Below are positions 38,469 to 49,632 of a stretch of 64,000 nucleotides of DNA, piece by piece. This DNA is from Ephydatia muelleri. Taxonomy: Eukaryota > Porifera > Demospongiae > Spongillida > Spongillidae. The notes under the pieces are model-generated. The model was given only the letters and a program-made list of their open reading frames with translations, did not search any database and was not told the origin of the DNA. The DNA lies in the NCBI GenBank assembly GCA_013339895.1, contig JABACO010000016.1, positions 7,099,463-7,163,462 of the forward strand, in the 5' to 3' direction. How positions within the stretch are numbered: the stretch's first letter is position 1; each line of letters starts with the position of its first letter. The position numbers were made by a program, and so were the translations under genes.

Positions 38469-41400
38469 ATGGAGATTATCGAAGCGAACGATGAAATTGA
38501 AAATATTGAAAATCTTTTCGACTTTGAAGACAGCTCATGTCCTCCGTGGGAAGACGACGCAAAAGGACCGCACACCGCTACGGAGCAGGGTGATAGCTTC
38601 CTAACATGCGATGCCTCGCGTACCTGTGTGTCTCCCGTGCCGCCCACCAGTGCCCCCACGTGCTGCCTTGGCTTGGACACGTCCAAAGCTGGAATGGAAG
38701 GGTTGGACAAAGGTAGAATCGAACAGATAATTACCCAGGCTTCGATGGGTTCCAAGTTCTACAAAAATGAGGTCAGAAAAGAGAAACAGCTGGCAGCCCG
38801 CATAGTACAAATGAAGAAGGACCTGGAGGCGGTCACGCAGGCTCAGCAGCAGGCCTTCTGCAGGTCTGCCGACGCCGAGATGGCGTCTCTGGAAAGGGAG
38901 CGCAACCTTGGGCACATCGTCGTGCACATAGACATGGACGCCTTCTACGCGGCTGTGGAAATGCGGGACAACCCCAGCCTGCGTGACGTCCCGATGGCAG
39001 TGGGGGGCATGGGGATGTTGGTCAGTGGGGGGCATGGGGATGTTGGTCAGTGGGGGGTATGGAATGTTGGTCAGTGGGGGGCATGGGGATGTTGGTCAGT
39101 GGGGGGCATGGGATGTTGGTCAGTGGGGGGCATGGGGATGTTGGTCAGTGGGGGGCATGGGGATGTTGGTCAGTGGGGGGTATGGGATGTTGGTCAGTGG
39201 GGGGCATGGGATGTTGGTCAGTGGGGGGTATGGAATGTTGGTCAGTGGGGGGCATGGGGATGTTGGTCAGTGGGGGGCATGGGATGTTGGTCAGTGGGGG
39301 GCATGGGGATGTTGGTCAGTGGGGGGCATGGGGATGTTGGTCAGTGGGGGGCATGGTCAGTGGGGGACATGGGATGTTGTCAGTGGGGAGGGGGGGGGGG
39401 GGGGGGGGGGGGGGAGGGGAGGGGGTATGGATAGAGAAGTTGCCATGCGTGTATAATGCAGATCACTTTGAAATTGTTTCCTCCATTATTACACATGCTT
39501 GCTTACACATGTACCTTTTCTAAACTAATGCTGAGTAATACCCTCCCCTCCACAACTCCCTCCCTCACCACCTCCCTCCACCACCCTAACCCCTCCCTCC
39601 ACCACCTCCCTCACCACCTCCCTCCACCACCCTCACCCCTCCCTCCACCACCCCCTCCCACCCTCACCCTCCAGTCCACGTCAAACTACCTGGCAAGACG
39701 GTTTGGTGTTCGTGCGGCCATGCCTGGCTTCATAGGCAGGAAGTTGTGTCCCCAGCTCGTCATCATCAAACCAAACTATGACAAGTACCGTGCTGTGAGC
39801 GAGCAGGTCCAGCAGATATTGGAGGTGTATGACCCTCACTTCTGTCCCATGGGTCTTGACGAATCCTATCTGGACCTCACCAGTTATGTCACTGCCAAAA
39901 TGGCAGCACAAGATGAGACTTCTGAAACCACATCCTCAAAAGGGGCTGCAGGAAGCCGGGAGATGTCAAGTTTGAAGGATGGAATGGAGGGTCATGTGAC
40001 ATTATCAACCTCACATGGGAATGTCTCTGGTGCTAATTTGGCACCAGTGCCCGCAGATGGGAGTGACCCTGGTGCTCACCTAACACCAGTAGCTACGCAT
40101 GGGAATGACTCCGGTGCTGGTTTGGCACCAGTGCCCAGAGATGGGAATGACTCTGGTGCTTGCCTAACACCACTTCTCGCACCACATGACTCAGATGTGA
40201 AGGACACCCTCACCCTGCCCTCTACCCCCCTGGACCTCCAGGAGGACACTTTAGGATCTCCTCAGCTTCCCCGTGCATTCTGGGAGTGTGGCCAAGCTGT
40301 GGTGAGGGAGATCAGGGAGAGAGTGTACCAGAGTACAGGGCTGACAGCCAGTGCAGGAATCGCAACCAACAAGATGCTGGCTAAAATCGCATCAGACATA
40401 AACAAACCGAATGGCCAATGTTTTGTTGAGCCAACCAGAGATGGAATCCTGCAGTTTATGTGGCAATTACCCATCAGAAAGGTAAGATGCTTCTTTTTGA
40501 TTAGAATTAGAGGTGTAGCCGCTCATCCATCCCCCTCACTCTTTCCTTCCCCTCACTCTTCTCTCTCCCTCCCTTTTCCCCTCACTCTTCTCCCTCCCTC
40601 TTCCCTCACTCTTCCCCCTCCCTCTGTCCCCTCCCTCTGTCCCCTCCCTCTGTCCCCTCCCTCTGTCCCCTCCCTCTGTCCCCTCCCTCTGTCCCCTCAC
40701 TCTTCCCCTCACTCTTCCCCCTCACTCTTCTCCCTCCCTCTTCCCCTCACTCTTCCCCTCCCTCTTCCCCCCTCTGTTCTCTCACTTCCCCTCACTCTTC
40801 TCCCTCCCTCTTTCCCCTCCCTCTTTCCCCTCCCTCTTTCCCCTCCCTCTTTCCCCTCCCTCTTTCCCTCCCTCTTCCCCCTCACTCTGTCCCCTCACTC
40901 TGTCCCCTCACTCTGTTCCCCTCACTCATGTTCAACCAGATCTCAGGGGTGGGTAAGGTGACAGAGAAGACCTTGGCATCCCTTGGTATTACCACCTGCA
41001 AGGAGCTATACGAGAAGAGAGGGATCCTTCCGATAGCATTCTCCAAGGCATCATGTGATTTCTTCTTCAGAGTGTCCCTTGGGATTGGCTCCTTCTCAGT
41101 GAACAGGTATATTTATAATATTTCTGTTCTATTTGCATGACAGAATCTCCACAGGGAACATCAGAGGAAGAGCATGAGTACAGAGAGGTGGGTGTGGCTG
41201 AGGGGTGGAGTCCTGGCAATGGTGCGCTGACACTTTTCTGTGTTGTGTTGGTCTAGAACGTTTGCTGTTACCAGCGATCCAACATTATTACAAGAAAAAT
41301 GTCTCAACCTTTGCCAGGCATTGATAAAGGATATCCAGGATGAAGGATTGCGAGTAAGTGGACGTGTGATGTAAGGGTATAATGCAATCTACCATTTGAA

Positions 41401-43405
41401 TGAGTCATGTAAAATGGCTGAAGTGATGGACTGTGAAATACTACTCCTGTGCAGGATAAAAATTGTATGTAGCAGTTTCAGTCGAGTACAAAGCATATTT
41501 AATGGTTCAATGCGTTCTCCTGGAACATCTCACCTCACCACTCCTCCCACACCTACACACCTCACCACTCCTCCCACACCTACACACCTCACCACTCCTC
41601 CCACACCTACACACCTCACCACTCCTCCCACACCTCACCACTCCTCCCACACCTACACACCTCACCATTCCTCCACATGTCACTCAGGGGGTCACATGTC
41701 TCAGGGGGTCACATGGGTCCACATGTCACTCAGGGGGTCACATGGGTCCACATGTCACTCAGGGGATCACATGGGTCCACATGTCACTCAGGGGATCACA
41801 TGGCTCCACATGTCACTCAGGGGATCACATGGGTCCACATGTCACTCAGGGGATCACATGGCTCCACATGTCACTCAGGGGATCACATGGGTCCACATGT
41901 CACTCAGGGGATCACATAGTCCTCGGCCTATGATGATGTTAACCCTTGAGAAGGTCATACCATCACTGCATAACAGTGACCTCACATTGTGACATCGTTA
42001 ATCAATAGTACTGTGTGTCTTAGTAAATATAGGAGTATAATTGATTGGTTCTCCAGCAACACAATCCAACCTAACCTCTATACTTTCCATACATGGTGGA
42101 AGCCATCTTGACAAAGTATAGGTGGTCGTTATGTGTGCAAGTACAGTTGTGACGTGCCCAGAAGTACTTCAGTGCAGTGTTGGGTAGCAATATGAAAGAA
42201 AAAAAAGTTGTAATGCAACATAGCCAGTATGTATGTGTACATATGTAGTGGGTGTGGACTAGGGCACATGGGTGTGGCACATAGGTGTGTACTAGGGCAC
42301 ATGGGTGTGGACTAGGGCACATGGGTGTGGACTAGGGCACATGGGTGTGGACTAGGGCACATGGGGTGAAGGAGTCTCTTCTCCATACATGTAATCTGCA
42401 CCCTAAGCCCCAGCTGATAATAACCTTATGCATGTGAAGGAGCACCTCTTCTGGTGGATGTATGGGCATCAGAGCTCTTGGGTCTTGGGACTACTGATAC
42501 CCTCCCTGCTCTCTCTGCAGGGCAAAACAGTCACTCTCAAGCTGAAGACAGACCAGTTTGAGGTCAAGTCTCGCGCTGCCACACTCCCCACAGCTGTTGC
42601 CTCCCTGGAACAACTGTACCAGGCAGCGAGCAAGCTCCTAGCAACCGAGATCAGCTCCTACCACCCCAAGCCACTCCCCCTCAGACTGATGGGTAAGGTG
42701 CATGTGGGACATGAGAACCAGACTAATGGGGTAAGGTGCACATGGGAATGGGAACCAGACTGATGGGGTAAGGTGCACACGGGAATGGGAACCAGACTGA
42801 TGGGGTAAGGTGCACACGGGAATGGGTATCGGGGAAGGATAACCAAGCTGTCTTCTCTGCACACAGGTGTGCGGGTCTCATCATTTGAAAGTTCAAACAC
42901 TGCAAGTCCTCGGGGTACGATAGACACTCTCTTCTGCTCATCAAGTAAGAGGACAGCCAAGGCAGACCAAAGTCCTAACAGCACCCCTCTGAAGCATGAT
43001 GGTGTCGGCAGGATTCAGGAGGCAGGACCTCCCTGTTGCCATGACACCAGCAGAGGGTGCAAGCCCACATGCACAGAGTGCTCCACACAATGTAGGGCGG
43101 GGCCTTCATGTTCCCGTGACGACATGCTCGAGGAGGGTGGTGGAGGACCTGACAGCATGCTAGAGTGTCCGGTGTGTGGGGAATGCGTAACCATGGACAA
43201 CAAGACTCTGAACAGCCACATAGATGAGTGTCTCAACATCATGGCTATACACACTCTGCAGGACGTTGGATATCCGGACGGTGCCCGTGGCACACCGACT
43301 AATAAAATATGTGCCGTCAAGAGGAAGTCAGGTGACCAAGCACACGCTTCTGTCAAGAAACTGAGAACGTCGCACACACTTGACCACTTCTGGAATGTGA
43401 CGTGA
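38469..43405 (+). CDS. POLK: DNA polymerase kappa, Y-family translesion polymerase
   Basis: Exons 38469-39020, 39675-40481, 40940-41106, 41155-41187, 41257-41353, 42521-42692 and 42867-43405 sum to 2367 nt, exactly 788 codons plus stop (human 870 aa). All phases match. Visible features: the N-clasp ([20 protein letters not shown]), catalytic motif I ([20 protein letters not shown]), [19 protein letters not shown], catalytic motif II ([11 protein letters not shown]), [16 protein letters not shown], the helix-hairpin segment [18 protein letters not shown], and the little-finger segment [19 protein letters not shown] ending LRLMGVRVSSF. One UBZ-type zinc finger ([10 protein letters not shown]...HIDEC) is present where human has two. 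The C-terminus HTLDHFW resembles a PCNA-binding motif. It bypasses bulky minor-groove lesions in the nucleus. Exon 4 is only 33 nt and follows a 48-bp intron. Odd: the donors of exons 1 and 6 are tandemly multiplied. Confidence 0.95.
39006..39390 (+). repeat. 24/25-bp minisatellite containing the POLK exon 1 splice donor
   Basis: The unit is GGCATGGGGATGTTG followed by GTCAGTGGGG. The first copy is the last 15 nt of exon 1 plus the intron start. The ATGTTG/GTCAGT junction recurs with donors at 39021, 39046, 39070, 39095, 39119, 39144, 39169, 39193, 39217, 39241, 39266, 39290, 39315 and 39340, plus variant junctions at 39356 and 39379. The array ends in a run of about 24 G (39391-39414). No stop codon occurs in any plus frame across the array. 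Confidence 0.95.
40520..40930 (+). repeat. Pyrimidine-rich tandem repeats, POLK intron 2
   Basis: CCCTCCCTCTGTC and CCCTCACTCTTC-type units, almost pure C/T on the coding strand. The block fills the intron 40482-40939 up to the acceptor, acting as one 400-bp polypyrimidine tract. Confidence 0.9.
41522..41918. repeat. Two adjacent minisatellites, POLK intron 5
   Basis: About six copies of a 27-bp CACCTCACCACTCCTCCCACA unit (with shorter variants), then about nine copies of a 29-bp unit containing CATGTCACTCAGGGGATCAC. Both are in the 1.17-kb intron 41354-42520. The remaining stretch 41920-42235 shows nothing recognisable. Confidence 0.9.
42236..42365. repeat. 20-bp minisatellite, POLK intron 5
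   Basis: About six copies of GGGTGTGGACTAGGGCACAT with one variant. Confidence 0.9.
42682..42830 (+). repeat. 37-bp tandem repeat containing the POLK exon 6 splice donor
   Basis: The exon 6 end and donor (CAGACTGATGG/GTAAGGTGCA) recur as CAGACT(A/G)ATGGGGTAAGGT, with GT at 42693, 42731, 42768 and 42805. Units are 37-38 bp, separated by CACGGGAATGGGAAC. Only the first donor gives a sensible protein: a TGA at 42760 closes the frame before the third. Confidence 0.9.
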
Positions 43406-43532
43406 GATTCAATTACATGAATATTTATATGAAAACATAATATATATTAGTTGGATCGGAATAAGAACAACAGCCAGACTCACAAACACCACATAGAGAA
43501 TTAAAAATTGAGTCAGGAGTGGACGGATAGTG

Positions 43533-44650
43533 TTACTCACAGGCATCAACACCGCCATCTTCCTCGTCCAGGTGTCTCCAGAGGTCATTGAATAATTCAC
43601 CTTTGCCCATCTTTTCGAGAGCATTACGCAGTTTGTTGAAAGTTGCATCAGGTTTGGATGAAAGCTCTTGTAAAAGGTAGGCTGTAGGGTTTCTGGAGTG
43701 TAAGGAAGCTTGTTCCAGAGAGTCATCAACACCATAGATGTGACAAAAGGTACAAAAGTCTTTCCTATTGGCAGGTGTCCCATTCAGTTTGGCCGCCAAA
43801 AGTTCTCTCGAGTTGTAGCTCAGTTTGCTCAAGTGGTTGTTGGGTCCCGGGCCATGTCCGTTCAATCCATAGGGGCCAGCTGTGTAGGACACAAACACAG
43901 ATAACTATACTGTAATCTCCTGACACAAAGTAGTACACATGCGTCTAGTACGATGGACTCGTTTGAAGGACTTATACACTATACTCTAACCACGGGACGT
44001 GCACTCGATGAATGGTACAGTCGGTTAACATTACGGAAAGACTTGAAAGCCTTTTTGTTTTAAAAAATCTATATTGCTAGGGACACACTCTGCATTCTTT
44101 CCATTATGGAGTCTACGCCCGTTCCAAAGACGCCGTTCAAAATAAACATAAAAATTCTACGCCCGGCACAAATGGGCGGGGAGGGGCGTACAGGTTATAA
44201 ACTAAACCATCAAGCTACAACTCACCACTTTCTTTTCCTTGCGCCATCGGCTTGTGTTCACCGAGCTGGGCTGCAGCGATAGGGCATATGCAATGTAACT
44301 AGTAGCAAGACTATTTTCAATGATGCTCGCGCGTACTTACGCGACAGTGAATGTGAATGGTAGGGACTCGGCGACAAGTCATTACTTCTTTGATGAGCCA
44401 CAGGATTCAGCTTCAACAGACCTAACTGTTCCACTACGTCCGTTAGTTTCTGACAGGCAGCGTTTCCTTTGGCTTCGACAAAGTCTAAACACTTCCCCAC
44501 TCTCTCGTGGGATACCTGACGAGATAAAATTTCATCCTTCTGATATTGCGTGAAAATGTGCTTCAGTTGGGGAGTCTCAAGAAGCTCCCTCATATCCACA
44601 TCCCTCAGTCCTCGTATGAAAACCATACGATTGTGTCTTAGCGGTTCCAT
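43533..44650 (-). CDS. CARD plus Death-domain adaptor, CRADD/RAIDD-like
   Basis: ATG at 44650-44648. Exon 1 (44341-44650) and exon 2 (43533-43879) join in phase 1 and give 218 codons plus stop, close to the 199 aa of human CRADD. Residues 1 to about 85 look like a CARD (MRELLETPQLKHIFTQYQKD, then KCLDFVEAKGNAACQKLTDV). After a serine-rich linker, the second half looks like a Death domain (LSYNSRELLAAKLNGTPANR, then TAYLLQEL and TFNKLRNALEKMGKGEL). In CRADD the two modules link PIDD1 to caspase-2; here the partners are unknown. A GTGAGT directly before the stop (T/GTGAGTAA) could act as a donor to an extra 3' exon. Convergent with POLK (127 bp between stops) and divergent from the makorin gene. 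Confidence 0.75.
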
Positions 44651-44762
44651 TTCCCGCACTGATACTGGTCAACGCCTAGCTATACTATTTATTCACCTAA
44701 TATACGCTTACAGTAACAATAATTTAACCCTCTCGAGCACTCATATTGCATCGGTATACTGT
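44651..44762. promoter_or_regulatory. Bidirectional promoter candidate, CARD-Death adaptor / makorin
   Basis: Only 112 bp separate the start codons at 44650 (minus) and 44763 (plus). Confidence 0.6.
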
Positions 44763-47709
44763 ATGGCAACTACCAAGACCGTTTTGTGCAGGTACATTAC
44801 ACGCAGCCTTGAGTTGACATGCTATATCACGTCCTAGGTATTACATGAATGGTGCCTGCACTGAAGGCAGTCATTGTCCTTTCTCACATAACTCGAAGAG
44901 AAGTAACCCCGATATGGTGCGTCATAAGCCCATCGGCGAGATGCCGTTACAAGAGACGATATCCTTCTATCTCTGCACACACCATAACGCGCGTACACAC
45001 TAGATATGTCGTTACTACCTGCAAGGCAGTTGTTCATACGGAAAAGGATGTCGTTACGACCACGTGAGACCCAAACAGGAAGAGAAAGCGAGGTCCTACG
45101 TTTTACGTCTTGTGTGCGACTATTTGTGCATGTGTGTGTACGCGACTGTGCGATGCGTGAACTGCCACGTGGAGAGCGTTGTTGGATGGAGAAAGTGGTG
45201 AGAAATTGAATCTGTCCTTCTCTTTGTGTACGTATCATGAACCTTTGGCACTGCATTCGGGTATTCTCGTGTGTATCTTGTTACACTTACTGTTTGTGTT
45301 TTGTGTTCAGGATGCTTTGCATCGCCATTTGGGGATGATGCTGATTAACTATAATAACTAGTACATGTATATGACATCATTACAACTCGTAGTAATTAAC
45401 TGAATAGCCTGCTGCAGTCCTCCTTGGAGTGTGGTGATATTTGAATTGCGAACAATCAGAATTCAGTGTCACTTTGTGTCTGCATTATCATTTGATTGTA
45501 GCAGCAATTGATGTACCTTCTGGGTCCACTAGCTAAGCCTTCTGGGCTCACTAGCTAAGCCTTCTGGGCTCACTAGCTAAGTCTTCTGGGCTCACTAGCT
45601 AAGCCTTCTGGGCCCACTAGCTATAATTTTCAGCACTGAAGTGTCAATGTTTGGTGTATTTATAACCCGTTGCTGCACCTGTGATGTGTTCATTGTCCAC
45701 TACATCAAAGCAGAGCTCCTGTGGTCACAAAGATGCCCAGGCCAGTGGTCCTACCAAGCCAGGACAAAGCAGTAACACTAGGCGGTGGTAGCGTTGAACC
45801 TCAGGTGAGATGCAGCTTCCATCCACCTGTCTTTTTGTACCTTTGGGGTATCTGTAGTGATTAGTTAGGGGGGAGGAGGGGCGGAGAGGAGGGGGTGGGG
45901 AGGAGTGTGCTGTTGTGGGAGTGTGTGCCGGGTTCCACTGTTAGGTCCACTATCAGAGTGTGTTGTGGGAGGGGCGAGCCATCATTGGCTGTTGCTGAGT
46001 TTACTTCTCTCCATCCTAGATGGTGACACTGAGGAAGGATCCTGCCAAGGACCCTGAACAATGGATTAAGGCCCCTGAATTTGTCCCAGTAAGTGAATGC
46101 TTCCGTGGCAGATAGGATGCTGCATAGAAGATGGTACATTTCCCATAGGGGGCTAGAAGATGGTACATTTCCCATAGGGGCTAGAAGAGGGTACATTTCC
46201 CATAGGGGGCTAGAAGAGGGTACATTTTCCATAGGGGGCTAGAAGAGGGGTACATTTTCCATAGGGGGCTAGAAGAGGGTACATTTTCCATAGGGGGCTA
46301 GAAGATGGTACACTTTCCATAGGGGGCTAGGAGATGGTAGACTGTAATAATCCAGACTTGCACATTGCTTGGAGACATCTTCTATCTGATAAGAGAATGT
46401 AGCTTGAGGCTATGCCAGTGTGAGTGGGGAAGATGGTGAGGCTTAATGGCTGCTGTGAGGCTTAATGGGTGCTGTGAGGCTCACATAGAGGCAAAAATGA
46501 ATTGTATACAAGAGAAGGTATGATGTAACCTTTCAGGGCAGATCCATTGGAGGAGCAGAGGTACTGGGAAATAAGGTATGACATGGGGACCTGTCCTCAA
46601 TTATGACCTCTTCCTCACATCTCCATTCCATGTCCTCTTCACCCCCCCACTCCCCTCCCCCTCATCCCCTCCTCCACATCCTTTTCCCACATCCCTCTCC
46701 CCCTCATCCCCCTCCCCCACATCCCCTCCTCCACATCCCTCCCCCACATCCCTCTCCCCTCCCTCACATCCCCTCCCCCACATCCCCTCTTCCACCTCCC
46801 TCTCCGTCCACCTCCCCTCCTTCCACCTCCCCTCCATCCTCCTCCCCCTCCTTCCACCTCCCCCTCCTTCCACCTCCCCCTCCTTCCCCCCTTGCCCCCT
46901 CCCCCACCACCCCCTCCTCCATCCTCCCCCTCCACTCCTCCATCCGCCTCCCCCTCCTTCCACTCCCCCCCTCCCCCTCCCCCCCCTCCCCCTCCTTCCT
47001 CCTCCCCTCCTTCCTCCACCCCCTCCGTCCCCTCCTCCTCCTCCCCTCCCCTCCATCCCCCTCCTTCCTCCTCCTTCCTCCTCCCCTCTTCCTCCTCCCC
47101 CTCCTTCCTCCCCCTCCTCCTCCTCCCCCTCCTTCCTCCTCCCCTCCTTCCTCCTCCCCCTCCTTCCTCCTCCCCTCCTTCCTCCGTCCCATTCCTCCTC
47201 CCCCTCCTTCCTCCTCCCCTCCTTCCTCCCCTGCACCATCCTTAAGCCATCTGTGGGAAGTAGAGACAATGTCCTATACGGACGTAGCACGTGCTGGGCT
47301 GGTGGATGAGCAGGTTTGAGTCCTGGACATCATGACGCGTGAGGCAGGAGCGCATCGCTGGTAAGTGGGTGTGTTGTACTGGGGAGGAGATATCAAAAGT
47401 GAGTGTGTCTGGTCGCTATTATAAGCACGTATTGGTTAATTAAAGTTGGCGTATCTTATTGAACGCACACATGCATAAAGCATTGATTGGGCGCCACTCT
47501 GCTCAGCTAGGAGCTGCAACACAACACATGTGGTACTTACTGTGTTCGTAATGATTAACGGTTTGATATCACACCAATCAATAGCTAGATCTATTATAAT
47601 TTGATCAGTCACTTATTTTGACAACTATTTCTGATACCCATTGTGTACAGCTGTGCCCTTTTGCTGAAAAGGGAAAATGCCCCTTTGGAGATGAGTGAGT
47701 TTGGTACTG

Positions 47710-47803
<94 letters not shown>

Positions 47804-49271
47804 TAGTGAAGGGAATTAGGGTATGTGGATGTATTCAGCAATATATTGGGTGTAGTGCAATGTTGTCACATCATATTAAAATCAATTAATGAAATGATTT
47901 CCTTGAATCAATAGTACTCACTGGTTAAATAATACAAATTTGACCATTATGCAGAGATGAAGCAATGAAAACTGCAGTTTAATAGCATGGTTTAATAATT
48001 TAAAAAAAATGTATAGAAATTTATTATACTAACTAAATAAAACAATTGTCATTAAAAATTGCACCTGTTTGTCAAACCAACTAATCGAACTTACAAATAT
48101 TTGAGCTGAAATAACTCACCATTAAGGTAAATTAATTGACATCAATAACCAGTTTGTGCTTCATTTACTTAAGGACTAACAACTAAATATTTGTTAAACT
48201 TAGTTATAACCTTTTGTTCATCTTAAAGTTTTAAAATTTTATTCAAATTGAATTCAGGGGCCTTGATATAGTTACTTAACCATTTGATATAATTTGGTTG
48301 CATCACAACTATTCACCTGGTCAGTATGATTTATGATTAATCGATCAGTTTGTCATCTTAATTATTGTGTTATATTAGTTTGAAAATGTTGCGCCCATTC
48401 GACAACACGTGGTATGCTTACACTGTACATGTAAACAAATGGGGTACAGTTTGTCCGTGTGAGGCATTAAATACCATCAGTGCACATTAGGGGCAATATG
48501 TTACACACGCCGTGTGTGTGAGATATTGTTTATGAGATGTGCACACGAATTTACAGCTGCGAGTATCTCCATGGCGACATGTGTGACATGTGTGGGCATC
48601 TGTGCCTTAACCCACTGGACGAAGAGCAACGAAAAGGTGAAGAAGGCATTGCATGTGCCTGAAGCATGGCTAGATTACTTGGGGAGTGTTGTGGGAGGTT
48701 GTGTGTGAATGGTCCCCAGAGGGCTAGGCCCGTATAGTAGATCATCCAGTCTTCTACACTCAGCACATCACAGAGAGTGCTTGGCAATGCATGAGATGGC
48801 TATGGAGGAATCTTTTCAAATTAAAGAGTGAGTACTATCTGCTATGTGTGTATGTGTATATGCGTATATGTGCGTGTATTGTGTATGTTGTGTATGGGTG
48901 TGCATGTGTTAGTGTGTGTGTATGTGTGGTGTGTGTGTGCTAAACTATGGAAGATCGTATAGCAGGTATCCATGTTGGGAGAGAGAGGGTTGAAATGTGG
49001 TTGAGTTGTGTTTTGGTTTTGCAGGAGTCAAGAGAAGACATGTGGCATATGTTTGGAGGTCGTGGTGGGCAAACTGTCCAAGAGCGAGAGGAGGTTTGGG
49101 ATACTGTGTAAGTCCTTCTTTGCCCCTCCCCCAAGAACAGCAAAATAAACATGTGGGGACAATGGGCATGTGTTTCAGACTAATATAGCACCATTAATAA
49201 ATGGCTAATATGGAACTATTAATAAATTTTATTAATAAATGGTTAATACAACACCATTAATAAATGGCTAT

Positions 49272-49309
<38 letters not shown>

Positions 49310-49601
49310 CTCACTGGTTACGGACAAAACACAGCCTGAAGGTAATGATTTATAGAAACATCGAAAAGAAAGGCACCAATAGTATGCTAACCATTTATAT
49401 TAGATGTGGGTGGTGGGTGGGGGAGGGGCAAAGAGGGTTCATATATGGGTGTGGTGGGGGAGGGGCAAAGAGCCCATATGTGGGTGTGGTGAGGGAAGGG
49501 GCAAAGTATTTGTGGTTCTTGTTTTGTTTTATTTTCTATACATAATGAAGGAAGAATAAGAGAAGAATAAGCATTTGCAGTACAGGTCTATGTGGATGCT
49601 T

Positions 49602-49632
<31 letters not shown>

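Noticed and set aside
44220..44270. Small extra exon in the CARD-Death gene (CCCAGCTCGG... segment)
   Set aside because: Its phase does not connect to the second exon, whereas exon 1 joins exon 2 directly in phase 1 and gives an exact codon total.
46578..47319. Proline- or glycine-rich open frames on both strands of the C/T tract
   Set aside because: Pure low-complexity effect of a G-free strand inside a makorin intron.
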